A stretch of DNA of 64,000 nucleotides from Algibacter mikhailovii (GTDB taxonomy: Bacteria; Bacteroidota; Bacteroidia; Flavobacteriales; Flavobacteriaceae), in NCBI RefSeq assembly GCF_014651495.1, contig NZ_BMWZ01000001.1:766544-830543 (forward strand), read 5' to 3'. This document shows, in pieces, positions 32,901-42,239 of this stretch. Every line of letters begins with the position of its first letter. Within the stretch, counting starts at the first letter, position 1. Under the pieces are notes generated by a model that did not search any database, was not told the origin of the DNA, and saw only the letters and a list, made by a program, of their open reading frames with translations. Position numbers and translations under genes: made by a program.

Positions 32901-35216
32901 ATACCAGCTTCTTTAGGTTACGAACAAGCAAACCCCGCCATTAATTTTGAGAACAGTCCTTTCTATGTAAATAATACATTTAGAGATTGGAATTGGGAAG
33001 GCAAAAGAAGAGCAGGTATTAGCTCCTTTGGTGTTGGAGGAACTAATGTACATATTGTAGTTGAGGAATTTGACAGAAAGCAGCCCGATTCATTTGATAA
33101 TAGACCAATACAGCTACTAACTTGGTCGGCAAAAACCGATAAGAGTCTTGATGGTTATAAAGCAGCATTAGGAAAATTCACAGCCTCCTCAGATGACCTT
33201 AATATTGCAGATGTAGCTTATTCACTGAGCGCGACAAGAGATGTATTTAATAAACGTAGTTTTACCTTGGCGACTGACTCCAAAAATGCAGCAAAGGAAC
33301 TTTCTAGTGATGAGGCTGCCTCTATAAAGTCTTCTGATTTAAAGGTTTTACCTGATAATCTTGCATTTCTATTTCCAGGACAAGGCGCCCAATATTTACA
33401 AATGGGAAAGGCGCTTTATGATTATGAGGATGTCTTTCGAGATGCGGTTGATGAATGTGCTGAAATATTATTAGACGCTTACCAATATGATATTAGAAAC
33501 ATTATATACCCCAATGAGGAAAATCCCGCTGCAGAAAAACGTTTAAAAGATACGCAATTCACCCAACCGGCCCTATTTGTAATAGAATATGCCTTGGCAC
33601 AACTTTGGATGAGTTGGGGCATACAACCTACACTTCTTTGTGGGCATAGTATTGGAGAGTTTATGGCAGCTCATTTAGCCGGTATATTTGCATTAAAAGA
33701 TGCCTTGTTATTAGTTGCGGTACGCGGTAAATTGGTAAGTCAACTGCCTGGGGGTAGTATGTTATCCGTTAGGACAACATACCAAATTTTGACTGAACTG
33801 CTACCAGAAAAGTTATCCATAGCTGCCGTAAATTCTGATCAGCTTTGCGTTGCATCGGGTGAAGATGAAGATATTGAAGCCTTTGCAAAAGTACTCGAAC
33901 AAAAGGAAATTCCTCATAGGATACTTTTAACGAGTCATGCCTTTCATTCTACAATGATGGACCCTGTGATAGATGCATTTGAAGCTGAAGTGAAAAAATT
34001 AAAATTACAAGCACCTCGCATACCTATTGTATCCTCAGTAACAGGAAAATGGCTAAGTGAAGCAGAAGCTATTGATCCAAAATACTGGAGCAATCATTTA
34101 AGGGCCACAGTACGATTTTCTGAGGCCATGGACACAGCCCTTGCCTTAGAAGATATTGTTTTACTAGAAGTAGGTCCTGGTCGCGCGCTCACAACCTTAT
34201 CACAACAAAAAAAGAAATCCAAATCAGCTAGTTCTATTTCTAGTTTGGTTATTCCTGGTGATAATGAAAATGCCTTTCATACCGTATTAACTGCCCTAGG
34301 TAATCTTTGGCTTAAGGGTATAGAACCAGACTGGAACGCCTTTTATTATAAAGAGTCTAAACGAAAAATAATACTGCCAGCTTATGTTTTTGATCGGAAA
34401 CCATGTTGGTTAGACCAGCCTCTTGATGACCAGACTTTAAATGGTACTTCTATCCAACATCTTAATAAGTCACAGGCCTCAAATAAGAACCAAGCTTTAA
34501 CTCCAATGAATAATGTATCTAACCCTAACCGGAAAACCATTATATTGGAAAAAATATCAGAGATTATTATAAACACTTCAGGAATGGAGTTAGAATCATC
34601 TGACTACAAAAACAGTTTCCTGGAGCTTGGTCTTGATTCCCTGGTTTTAACTCAAATGGCCATTACTTGTAAAAACGAATTTAAAATACCTATCACATTT
34701 CGACAGCTAAATATTGAGTTTAATACACCAGAACTTTTAGCACATTATTTAGACAAAACATTGGCTCCAGAGCATTTTGCACCGATTATTCCGGTAATTA
34801 ATCCAACGCCCGAAATAGCGAAACATAATGGACATCATGGCGTACCTATTAATTCCCAAGAATTCAATACGACCTCACATAATAATAATTTGACTCTAGA
34901 TTTAATAGCACAACAGATTCAATTATTATCAAAAGAGTTAGAGCTGATTAGAGCTGCTAACGTAGATTCAAGCTTAATTAAGAAGCCCATAGTTAATGGT
35001 TTAAAACCTGTTGTAAATCCAACATCCGAATCAGAAATAAAGAATCGTATAACCCAAGTTGAAAAATCGCCTACAGAAAAACTAAATACCCCACCAGTCC
35101 TAGGCGCCCGATTAGGCATGGACGAATCTGGAAATCCAGCTTGGTTTATACCTTGTAAAGAAAACGACGGCGAGTACATTAAAATTGAATTGCCAGAAAT
35201 CAAACCAATTTTATAG
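29970..35216 (+). CDS. Hybrid NRPS-PKS protein, A-T-KS-AT-T
   Basis: A 1748-aa assembly-line protein. Adenylation domain about 15-510 (LYTSGTTGTPKG; NGKIDR); carrier about 520-595 (DNFFEMGGTSLL, Ser carries the cofactor); ketosynthase about 609-1030 with Cys781 (SACSTS), HGT (AHGTATP) and NMGHL; acyltransferase about 1130-1430 with Ser1227 (GHSIGE) and HAFH, the malonyl-type motif; second carrier about 1515-1590 (LGLDSL); a C-terminal tail 1705-1748 with GNPAWFIP, seen after PKS carriers that feed an NRPS. No ketoreductase, dehydratase or condensation domain. It loads an amino acid and extends it by one unreduced malonyl unit. My hand-read specificity code of the A domain (D-A-E-H-I-G-K-V-T-K) matches no substrate I can name. 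Confidence 0.93.
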   Translation: MNYLKSAERQLLLNTFNKDIAECNEDRSVIDLFLDQVKKSPDNLAVVYESCEITYGELDSCTNQFADYLIDTFNIKQGDCIGLMIDRSEWLAIAILSILKTGAAYVPISTDYPQKRKDYIKQDSHCKIIIDKAVIDNFKTKKDSYAQHIPLDVKLKANDLMYVLYTSGTTGTPKGVMIEHKSVINLINYQTQLFQINESERILQFSNYFFDASVEQFFLSLLNGAALYIIGKEALTNHVLPSFIAKNKITHLHATPSYLETLPDLSELSSLKRIIAGGEVCSVKLAAKLGNTCNFYNKYGPTEATVTTTLHKYSEADKDRDTLSIGTPIGNARVHILSENLELVSIGETGELCIEGHGLARGYMNLSELSAEKFVTSPFDSKKKIYRTGDYAKWLANGDIEFVGRKDDQVKIRGYRMELGEIESALNALPSIKRAVVVASDFNVEEKRLVAYIQYIEDYDVQLSLREQLLEVLPEYMVPLLYIIVDEFAKTPNGKIDRKNLPDPIVLRPDSSPILRKPRNKTEKEIAKIWVEYLGITEVGIDDNFFEMGGTSLLTQKVSARLKAQLNLEIPVIKLYEFPTIADISKFLKLKEPIADVLKTTKKKEKRAVNDIAVIGMSGRFPGADSIQELWDILKASKETISFFSKEELDKSIPEVLRNDPLYVAARGIVPSAKGFDAKFFGINPKLAEAMDPQQRLFLEVAWEVLEQSGYLPKHYKGNVGVYAGCGANSYYTNNVIPNKNIINQLGSFLVNIANDKGYVATRAAYHLNLKGPAVSVHSACSTSLLAIGQAVEAIRSGQCDVAIAGGASVTSPMYSGHLYQEGSMLSANGSCRSFDKDGNGTVFSDGAGAVLLKSLEEAKRDGDVIHGVIKGYGINNDGGNKGSFTAPCVEGQAGAIFKAFQDADIEPSEISYIEAHGTATPVGDPIEMEGLHKAFGKQDKHNYCAIGSIKSNMGHLTAAAGVAGFIKTILALKHKKIPASLGYEQANPAINFENSPFYVNNTFRDWNWEGKRRAGISSFGVGGTNVHIVVEEFDRKQPDSFDNRPIQLLTWSAKTDKSLDGYKAALGKFTASSDDLNIADVAYSLSATRDVFNKRSFTLATDSKNAAKELSSDEAASIKSSDLKVLPDNLAFLFPGQGAQYLQMGKALYDYEDVFRDAVDECAEILLDAYQYDIRNIIYPNEENPAAEKRLKDTQFTQPALFVIEYALAQLWMSWGIQPTLLCGHSIGEFMAAHLAGIFALKDALLLVAVRGKLVSQLPGGSMLSVRTTYQILTELLPEKLSIAAVNSDQLCVASGEDEDIEAFAKVLEQKEIPHRILLTSHAFHSTMMDPVIDAFEAEVKKLKLQAPRIPIVSSVTGKWLSEAEAIDPKYWSNHLRATVRFSEAMDTALALEDIVLLEVGPGRALTTLSQQKKKSKSASSISSLVIPGDNENAFHTVLTALGNLWLKGIEPDWNAFYYKESKRKIILPAYVFDRKPCWLDQPLDDQTLNGTSIQHLNKSQASNKNQALTPMNNVSNPNRKTIILEKISEIIINTSGMELESSDYKNSFLELGLDSLVLTQMAITCKNEFKIPITFRQLNIEFNTPELLAHYLDKTLAPEHFAPIIPVINPTPEIAKHNGHHGVPINSQEFNTTSHNNNLTLDLIAQQIQLLSKELELIRAANVDSSLIKKPIVNGLKPVVNPTSESEIKNRITQVEKSPTEKLNTPPVLGARLGMDESGNPAWFIPCKENDGEYIKIELPEIKPIL

Positions 35217-35266
35217 ATTAGCAAAACACTAAAACAGCCCTAATAATTCAATTATAAGTTTGAATC

Positions 35267-38200
35267 ATGATTAAAACTAAAAATTTGATTGATCCTTTTG
35301 TAGGCCCTTCGATTCAGAAAGTAGTATATACCACTAAATCCCAAGAGGAAATATGGGCAGCTTGTAAGCTAGGCGGAGAGGACGCGAATAGAGCTTTCAA
35401 TATATCTATTTCTCTAATTTTTGATGGAGACCTTAACCTATTGGCTTTAGAATCTGCGCTCAAACAATTGATTGCACGCCACGAATCATTGAGGTCTGTT
35501 TTTAGTGCGGATGGACGATTTATGATTGTTTTTAAAGAGCTTTCGCCAAATCCTATTATAAAAGATATTTCGCAACTCAGCGAAAAAGAGAAACATAAAA
35601 CCGTAAATACTTACCTGTCTGAAGATGCAAATTCCCTTTTTGATTTAGAAAAAGGCCCTTTATTAAGAATTGGTTTACTAAAACTTTCAAATCAAGAACA
35701 TAGACTTGTACTTACAGCCCATCATGTTGTTTGTGACGGTTGGTCTTTTGGTGTAATGCTTGAGGAATTGGGTAGTCTTTATTCTGCACATGTAGAAGGA
35801 AAAGAACATGTCTTACCTGACGCGGAAACCTTTAGTTCTTTTGCAGATGATGAATTAGAATTTGTTTCAAGTGAAGCATCTAGAGATACCGAACAATTTT
35901 GGTTAAAGCAATATAATTCCTCAGTACCCCAGGTAAATATACCTACTGATTTTACTAGACCTCAATTAAGAACTTTTAAGAGTGATCGTTTAGATTTCAG
36001 CTTAGATAGTGTCTTAGCAGACGCCTTGAAAAAAACAGGGGTTCAGGCGGGTTGTAGTTTTGTTACCACACTTTTAGTTGCATTCGAAGTATTTTTATAC
36101 GGTCAAACAGGTCAAAGCGACCTCGTGGTTGGCTTACCATCAGCTGGTCAATCTATAAACGGAAAAAAGCGATTAATAGGGCATTGCGTTAACTTATTGC
36201 CATTACGCAGCAAACTTAATACGGAAAGTTCTTTTACTGAATACTTGAAAAAAAGAAAAACAGAGCTATTTGATGCCTACGATCACCAACAATTTAGTTT
36301 TGGTCAATTATTAAAAAAATTATCAATAGCGAGAGATCCTTCGAGAGTACCACTAGTTCCCATTGTATTCAATATTGAGATGGGCATGACTAATAAAGTT
36401 TCTTTTTCTGGTTTATCCTTTAAGAAAGAAAGTAATCGAAGATCATGTGAAACATTTGAGATTTTCTTAAATGCAACAGGGACAGATGATGAACTCCTTT
36501 TTGAGTGGTCTTACAACGCCGCACTATTTAAACCTGAAACTATAAAAAAGATGATGACTTCTTTTGAGGAAGTTTTATCGGCCATAGTGGGTAATCCCAA
36601 TGTAAAGATTGGGGATATTATAAAAATAGATGATTCCGCTTACCTTGAATTGAATAAAACCGTGGTATCGTATCCGCGAGCACCTTTGCACGCGTTACTT
36701 TCAAATCAAGCCCTTGTCACTCCTCAGAGTCATGCCATAAAAATTGGTGATTCTCAAATTACTTATGAAAATCTTGAAAAACAAGTAAACCAATTATCGC
36801 TTTATTTAATTGAAAAAGGGATTGGCAATGGTGATTATGTTGGTGTTTCTTTGCCCCGATCAATAGAGCTTGTAGTCACTTTAATTGCGATAATGAAATG
36901 CGGCGCTGCTTACCTGCCATTAGACCCAAAGTACCCAAGCAATAGATTAGAGTTTATGTTAGAAGACTCAGATGCCAAATATTTAATTACTGGTAAAAAT
37001 CTATTGTCTTCGTTAAATACAAATTCCGAAATCTTACTTTTTGAAGAGGTATTTGAAAATTTATCAGAATATCCAAATTCACAACCAAATATAGCGGTTA
37101 GTAATAATGACATAGCGTATTTACTTTATACTTCTGGTTCTACAGGCAAGCCTAAAGGTGTACCCGTAACTCATAAGAATCTTGTCAACTTCCTTTACAG
37201 CATGATAGAAGAGCCTGGAATAAAGGAATCAGACAAACTGCTTTCCATAACCACCATTTCGTTTGACATTGCTGGTTTAGAGTTATTCACTCCCCTTTTA
37301 AAAGGTGCTCTTTTGGTATTGACCAATGAAGAGACCGCTAGAGATAGTCGTCTATTGTTAGATTTAATGAAAGATGAGGCCATAACTATTATGCAGGCTA
37401 CCCCTACTACTTGGCAAATGCTATTAGATATTGGCTGGGAAGAAGCATTACCAATAAAGGCCTTATGTGGTGGTGAAGCATTACCCATGGTATTAGCAAA
37501 AAACATATTACAACGTGTCGATGAGCTTTGGAATATGTATGGCCCAACAGAAACAACCGTTTGGTCTTCTGTGAAACAAATTTCTAAGTCTGATGATTTG
37601 ATAACCGTTGGTCGTCCAATTGCGAATACTCAAATATATATTATTAATGAACAAAATGATCTGGTTGCGCAAGGCAAGACTGGAGAGTTATGTATTGCGG
37701 GGGATGGTGTTGCTCAAGGCTATTGGAACAGGGAAGACTTAACCAATGAAAAGTTCATCAATAACCCTTTTGAACAAGAATTAGGTCCCATACTATATCG
37801 TACCGGCGATCTTGCTAAACTATTACCTTCGAGAGAAATACAATGTTTAGGACGTATCGATCAACAAATAAAGATTAGAGGCCATCGTATCGAGTTAGGA
37901 GAAATAGAAGAGGCTTTAGATTCCCTACCTGGGGTTCAAACTTCAGTCGTAGTGCTCTATAAAGATAATTTAGTAGCCAACCTCATTCCTTCGGACTTAG
38001 AAAATCAAAATGAAGAAAAAATACGGGCTTGGAAGGATACTTTGAAAACACAACTTCCTCCTCATATGGTTCCTCAGCAATTCAATTTGTTAAGCGAGTT
38101 CCCCAAGACACTCAATGGTAAAATAGACCGTAAAACGTTAACCAATTCTTTATCAATAAATCAAAAGGAGCAAGAATTTAATGAGGCTGAAACTAATTCA

Positions 38201-39241
38201 GAACAAATTATTGCTGCTATTTGGCAAGAGTGTTTGAAAATTGACAAAATAGATATTTGCAGTGACTTTTTTGAATTAGGAGGTCATTCATTGTTAGCGG
38301 TAAAAGCAATGTCAATATTAGAGAAACAAACGGGTAACAGATTACCTCTAGCTTCTTTGATAGAGCAACCCTCGGTACAAAAATTAGCGGCCTATATGGA
38401 CAAAAATTTTATTTCCTGGGATTCCTTAGTGCCTTTACATCCCCATGGCACCAAGACACCTCTCTTTATAGTGCACGGAGCAAATCACAACATATTAATT
38501 TACAAGAATTTAGCAGAGAAATTGGATCAAGACCAACCTGTTTATGCGCTCCAAGCTAAAGGACTTAGTGGGGAAGACGAACCTCATAGTTCTGTTGAAG
38601 ACATGGCAGCTCACTATATTACAGAAATTCAAACTATAAATCCAGAAGGTCCTTATGCATTGGCCGGTTTTTCTTTTGGGGGTATTATCGCCTTTGAAAT
38701 GACCAAACAGCTGCGAGCTCAGGGAAAAACGGTTAAAAACCTGGCACTTTTTGACAGCTATGTTTACCCACACTACTATTACAAAAATACATTAGTTAAA
38801 AAATCAATTAGAAAACTGTATAATATTTGCCAATTAAATTTTATGCTTTTTAACATGTTTAGCAGTAAAAAGAATTTTAACAGGAGGTATGATTTGCTAA
38901 AAATAAAATTTACAGGTTTGAAATTAAGGTTTAAGCATGGTAAAGAAAAACAGTACCAAATGCAGTTTAATCGTACTGCAAAAATTGATGAAATGCAAAG
39001 TTTGGCATTTTCCAAATATAATCTAGATGCTCAAGATATTAAAGTGGATCTATTTCGATCTACTGAAGATATATATTTTGCACACGATTATAAATATTTG
39101 GGTTGGCAAAGTGCTGCATCGAAAGGCATTAGAAAGCATATGGTTCCGGGTAATCACTCTGATATGTTTTTTCAACCAGCTGTTGAAGGTTTTGCTAAAG
39201 ACTTACAACACGTTTTAAACACCTATAATTTAGAGGATTAA
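35267..39241 (+). CDS. NRPS module C-A-T-TE, predicted glycine-incorporating and chain-releasing
   Basis: A 1324-aa protein 50 bp after the first. Condensation domain about 15-440 (active motif HHVVCDG near 152); adenylation about 465-965 (LYTSGSTGKPKG; NGKIDR); carrier about 970-1045 (DFFELGGHSLL); type I thioesterase about 1060-1320 with nucleophile in GFSFGG and His in GNHSDMF. The hand-aligned specificity code is D-I-L-Q-L-G-M-V-W-K, close to codes known for glycine. With the first protein the line would make an aminoacyl-C2-glycine chain with a beta-keto group, released by TE as acid or ring. A phosphopantetheinyl transferase is needed and is not in the window. No tailoring, transport or resistance gene adjoins. 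Confidence 0.93.
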   Translation: MIKTKNLIDPFVGPSIQKVVYTTKSQEEIWAACKLGGEDANRAFNISISLIFDGDLNLLALESALKQLIARHESLRSVFSADGRFMIVFKELSPNPIIKDISQLSEKEKHKTVNTYLSEDANSLFDLEKGPLLRIGLLKLSNQEHRLVLTAHHVVCDGWSFGVMLEELGSLYSAHVEGKEHVLPDAETFSSFADDELEFVSSEASRDTEQFWLKQYNSSVPQVNIPTDFTRPQLRTFKSDRLDFSLDSVLADALKKTGVQAGCSFVTTLLVAFEVFLYGQTGQSDLVVGLPSAGQSINGKKRLIGHCVNLLPLRSKLNTESSFTEYLKKRKTELFDAYDHQQFSFGQLLKKLSIARDPSRVPLVPIVFNIEMGMTNKVSFSGLSFKKESNRRSCETFEIFLNATGTDDELLFEWSYNAALFKPETIKKMMTSFEEVLSAIVGNPNVKIGDIIKIDDSAYLELNKTVVSYPRAPLHALLSNQALVTPQSHAIKIGDSQITYENLEKQVNQLSLYLIEKGIGNGDYVGVSLPRSIELVVTLIAIMKCGAAYLPLDPKYPSNRLEFMLEDSDAKYLITGKNLLSSLNTNSEILLFEEVFENLSEYPNSQPNIAVSNNDIAYLLYTSGSTGKPKGVPVTHKNLVNFLYSMIEEPGIKESDKLLSITTISFDIAGLELFTPLLKGALLVLTNEETARDSRLLLDLMKDEAITIMQATPTTWQMLLDIGWEEALPIKALCGGEALPMVLAKNILQRVDELWNMYGPTETTVWSSVKQISKSDDLITVGRPIANTQIYIINEQNDLVAQGKTGELCIAGDGVAQGYWNREDLTNEKFINNPFEQELGPILYRTGDLAKLLPSREIQCLGRIDQQIKIRGHRIELGEIEEALDSLPGVQTSVVVLYKDNLVANLIPSDLENQNEEKIRAWKDTLKTQLPPHMVPQQFNLLSEFPKTLNGKIDRKTLTNSLSINQKEQEFNEAETNSEQIIAAIWQECLKIDKIDICSDFFELGGHSLLAVKAMSILEKQTGNRLPLASLIEQPSVQKLAAYMDKNFISWDSLVPLHPHGTKTPLFIVHGANHNILIYKNLAEKLDQDQPVYALQAKGLSGEDEPHSSVEDMAAHYITEIQTINPEGPYALAGFSFGGIIAFEMTKQLRAQGKTVKNLALFDSYVYPHYYYKNTLVKKSIRKLYNICQLNFMLFNMFSSKKNFNRRYDLLKIKFTGLKLRFKHGKEKQYQMQFNRTAKIDEMQSLAFSKYNLDAQDIKVDLFRSTEDIYFAHDYKYLGWQSAASKGIRKHMVPGNHSDMFFQPAVEGFAKDLQHVLNTYNLED

Positions 39242-39579
39242 TTTATTGAGTTATAAGGCACTTTAAGTAAGTCATTTGAAATTACTATTGAGTTTAATTT
39301 TTTCAATGGACTATATAATTGTCGTAATAGACTTGTAACTATTACAGGGTTCTTTCTTTGTTGAGAAAGAAGAAGCGTTTTAGAGTAAGAAATTACTACT
39401 ATGCTTTGATGTCAAAACCTAAATTAACTCTTCTAAATAAAACTTATGACTTTACCCCCCTTAATAACTAAGTTTATTAATTAGCCATATGGTCATTAAA
39501 TAAAACCCCTATTTATATCATGATTAGCTGTAGTTTTTCAAAAAGCGTTCGCTTTATCAATTCCTTGGTAACACATTGA

Positions 39580-39600
39580 AATACAAGTCAAAATTGTATT
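39580..39600. promoter_or_regulatory. Inverted repeat AATACAA-7-TTGTATT, candidate operator
   Basis: Perfect 7-bp arms with a 7-nt spacer, about 150 bp upstream of the carotenoid operon promoter. Possible distal site for the CarH-like regulator or a site for another factor. Confidence 0.4.
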
Positions 39601-39653
39601 TCAGACGTCTAAATATGTTCCTTTTTAGGACAATTTCGTATACTATATCTAAA

Positions 39654-39669
39654 TATTGTTTAAACAATA
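39654..39669. promoter_or_regulatory. 16-bp perfect palindrome, candidate CarH operator
   Basis: TATTGTTTAAACAATA is perfectly symmetric and its last base is 58 bp upstream of the -33 box. It shares TTGT/ACAA with the inverted repeat at 39580-39600. A plausible operator for the MerR-type regulator encoded just downstream. Confidence 0.5.
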
Positions 39670-39726
39670 AAAAAAGCCCCATCAGACGTAAAACACAGTA
39701 AAGTTAAGCATTTAGGGATATTAACA

Positions 39727-39756
39727 TTGCGGATTTAAATATTATACGTATTTTTG
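39727..39756 (+). promoter_or_regulatory. Consensus Bacteroidota promoter for the carH-crt operon
   Basis: TTG at 39727-39729, exactly 19 bp, then TATTTTTG at 39749-39756, an exact match to TAnnTTTG. An 8-bp palindrome ATACGTAT (39744-39751) overlaps the -7 box. Predicted transcription start is near 39763, about 15 nt before the regulator's start codon. Confidence 0.85.
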
Positions 39757-39777
39757 TTTAATATAATTCACAAAACC

Positions 39778-40677
39778 ATGAACAATATAAAAGTAAGTTT
39801 TAGCATTAAGGATTTAGAAAATCTTACCGGTATAAAAGCTCACACCATAAGAATATGGGAAAAACGCTATAATTTACTCTCTCCAAATAGAAGTGATACT
39901 AACATTAGAAATTACAGCCTTGTCAGTTTTCAAAAACTATTAAATATTTCCTATTTAAATAATAATGGTTTAAAAATTTCAAAAATCGCACAATTAAAGG
40001 AGGAAGAAATCCCTATTAAAGTGCGGGAAATAGCTTCTAGAGCAAAGATTGAAGACCATTCTATCAATGCCCTAAAATTGGCCATGATTAACTTTGACCA
40101 AGTCTTATTTTACAGTACCTATAACAACTTATTAGAAAGCAAAACCTTTAGTGAAATTTTCTACGATGTATTTCTCCCACTACTAAACGAAATTGGATTA
40201 TTGTGGCAAACCGATACGATAACACCTGCCCATGAGCATTTTTTATCTATTCACATCAAGCAAAAACTTCTCATTAATATTGAGCGCCTTCAACTACTAG
40301 AGCCTAAACCCAAATCTAAAACGTTTGTTCTTTTTCTTCCGGACAATGAAATTCATGATATCGGGTTACTTTTTATCAATTACCAATTGAGAAGTAAAGG
40401 TTATCATACCATATTTTTGGGAGAAAGTGTTCCCATGGCTAGTCTAACTGATTTATTAGAGTTTTTTGAGGATGTTACGTTCATTTCTTATTTCACAGTA
40501 TACCCGCTAAAAGATGAGCTTATCGAATATATTAATGACTTTAATGAACTTTTACTTCAGAATACTAATACAAGATTACAAATTCTTGGTAGACAACTTG
40601 AAACCATTGAATTAGGTGATTTACCAAAACAGGTTAGTACATATTCATCCATAAAAAATTTGATGGAGCACATCTAA
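39778..40677 (+). CDS. carH: CarH-type MerR repressor with B12-binding photosensor domain
   Basis: A 299-aa regulator from the Met after CACAAAACC; an earlier in-frame Met at 39754 lies inside the promoter box. Residues about 5-75 are a MerR winged helix (FSIKDLENLTGIKAHTIRIWEKRYNLL). The middle part holds W-x9-EH (WQTDTITPAHEH), the motif that caps adenosylcobalamin in CarH photoreceptors. The C-terminal B12 domain has E-x-H-x-x-G (EIHDIG), whose His is the usual lower cobalt ligand. In known CarH proteins the tetramer represses carotenoid genes in the dark and light breaks the Co-C bond and releases DNA. It is the first gene of the crt operon, so it probably also regulates itself. Confidence 0.9.
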   Translation: MNNIKVSFSIKDLENLTGIKAHTIRIWEKRYNLLSPNRSDTNIRNYSLVSFQKLLNISYLNNNGLKISKIAQLKEEEIPIKVREIASRAKIEDHSINALKLAMINFDQVLFYSTYNNLLESKTFSEIFYDVFLPLLNEIGLLWQTDTITPAHEHFLSIHIKQKLLINIERLQLLEPKPKSKTFVLFLPDNEIHDIGLLFINYQLRSKGYHTIFLGESVPMASLTDLLEFFEDVTFISYFTVYPLKDELIEYINDFNELLLQNTNTRLQILGRQLETIELGDLPKQVSTYSSIKNLMEHI

Positions 40678-40727
40678 CAATTTAAATCCGTTTGCAGTTA
40701 TCCAGTCAAAATTATTTACTCAATAAT

Positions 40728-42200
40728 ATGAAAAAAACAGTGCATATCATAGGATCTGGCTTTTCCTCATTAGCCGCTTCCTGCTACTTAGCTAAAGACG
40801 GCTATGACGTTACCATCTTTGAAAAAAACAACACTATTGGAGGCAGAGCCAGACAATTAAAAAAAGACGGTTTTACTTTCGATATAGGCCCGACTTGGTA
40901 CTGGATGCCTGATGTTTTTGAGCGTTTTTTTTCCGACTTTAATAAAAAACCTGAAGAGTATTACACACTTGAAAAACTAAATCCAGCATACAGTGTATAT
41001 TTCGGTAAAAATGATTTTATTACGATAGAAGATACGCTCGAAAAAATAATACAAGCTTTTGAAAAAGAAGAATCAGGGAGTTCTATAAAATTAAAAAAGT
41101 TTATAGAGGAAGCAAAAAGTAATTATGATATTGCAATTAAAGACCTAGTTTACAACCCAGGACTGTCTCCCTTAGAATTAATTACACCAGCAACCATTAA
41201 AAAAATCAATCAATTTTTTAGCACCATAAAAAAAGATGTTCGGAAAGAGTTCAAGAATGAGCGGTTAGTAATGATACTAGAATTTCCTGTGTTATTCTTA
41301 GGTGCTAAACCTAGCGATACCCCTTCATTTTATAGCTTTATGAATTATGCTGATTTTGGACTAGGCACCTTTCATCCTAAAAAAGGTATGTATCAAGTCA
41401 TTTTAGCAATGGAAAACCTAGCTAAAGAGCTTGGTGTTAAAATTAAGACCAATGCCAATATAGAAAAAATAATAGTTGAACACGGTGAAGCTAAAGGCCT
41501 TGTGTGTAATGGTGAGGCATATTTATCTAATATTGTTTTAAGTGGTGCTGATTACCATCATACTGAAACTTTACTTGACAAACCTTATCGCCAATATTCA
41601 GAGCGTTATTGGTCTAAAAAAACCTTTGCGCCTTCTTCCCTCCTATTTTATGTTGGTTTTGATAAAAAATTGGAACAGGTTAATCACCACACCTTATTCT
41701 TTGATGTTGATTTTGAACTACATGCGCAAGACATTTATGATAAGCCAAAATGGCCTGACAATCCATTGTTTTATGCAAGCTTCCCTAGCAAAACAGATTC
41801 TAGCACAGCCCCAGAGGGTAAAGAAGCAGGTATTTTTCTAATTCCGTTAGCCCCTGGATTAGAAGATACACCAGAATTAAGGACCACCTATTTTGACAAG
41901 ATTATCACACGATTTGAAAACTTAACTTCTCAAACTGTAAGAGATAAGATTTTGTTCAAAGAAAGTTTTTGTCTCAAGGACTTTGTAGAAGATTATAATT
42001 CATATAAAGGAAACGCTTATGGGATGGCTAACACACTTTTACAAACAGCCTTTTTAAGACCAAAATTAAAAAGCAAAACGGTTGATAATTTGTTTTTTAC
42101 TGGGCAACTCACAGTACCCGGACCAGGGGTTCCCCCCTCTCTAATTTCCGGGAAATTAGCAGCGAATTTAATTTCTAAATATAATACCGTTACCGTTTAA
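40728..42200 (+). CDS. crtI: Phytoene desaturase
   Basis: A 490-aa FAD-dependent desaturase that converts phytoene to lycopene at the membrane. The N-terminal dinucleotide fold reads HIIGSGFSSLAASCYLAKDG, followed by TIFEKNNTIGGRA and DIGPTWYWMPD. The C-terminal signature FFTGQLTVPGPGVPPSLISG is typical of CrtI. Length is usual for the family. The start MKKTVHIIG was chosen over a Met 12 codons upstream because it places the GxGxxG motif normally. It follows carH by 50 bp in the same operon. Confidence 0.96.
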   Translation: MKKTVHIIGSGFSSLAASCYLAKDGYDVTIFEKNNTIGGRARQLKKDGFTFDIGPTWYWMPDVFERFFSDFNKKPEEYYTLEKLNPAYSVYFGKNDFITIEDTLEKIIQAFEKEESGSSIKLKKFIEEAKSNYDIAIKDLVYNPGLSPLELITPATIKKINQFFSTIKKDVRKEFKNERLVMILEFPVLFLGAKPSDTPSFYSFMNYADFGLGTFHPKKGMYQVILAMENLAKELGVKIKTNANIEKIIVEHGEAKGLVCNGEAYLSNIVLSGADYHHTETLLDKPYRQYSERYWSKKTFAPSSLLFYVGFDKKLEQVNHHTLFFDVDFELHAQDIYDKPKWPDNPLFYASFPSKTDSSTAPEGKEAGIFLIPLAPGLEDTPELRTTYFDKIITRFENLTSQTVRDKILFKESFCLKDFVEDYNSYKGNAYGMANTLLQTAFLRPKLKSKTVDNLFFTGQLTVPGPGVPPSLISGKLAANLISKYNTVTV

Positions 42201-42239
42201 AATTAATTAACTAAATTTAAAAAAGAAATAAAACAAAAT

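Larger units (their letters stand above)
39242..39777. other. Intergenic region, 536 bp, between NRPS and carH
   Basis: No gene. It holds, in order, a small hairpin AAAGCG-TT-CGCTTT (39542-39555) that may end NRPS transcription, two inverted repeats and a consensus promoter, listed separately. Confidence 0.5.

Noticed and set aside
39601..39692. Octamer TCAGACGT at 39602 region and 39682 region, also near 58747
   Set aside because: Three short matches without common position relative to genes; probably chance.
39242..39777. Cobalamin riboswitch near the B12-binding regulator
   Set aside because: No B12-box-like sequence or long structured leader; the predicted transcript start is only about 15 nt before the start codon.
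41542..41841. 99-codon open frame inside crtI on the same strand
   Set aside because: Out-of-frame shadow of a conserved enzyme.
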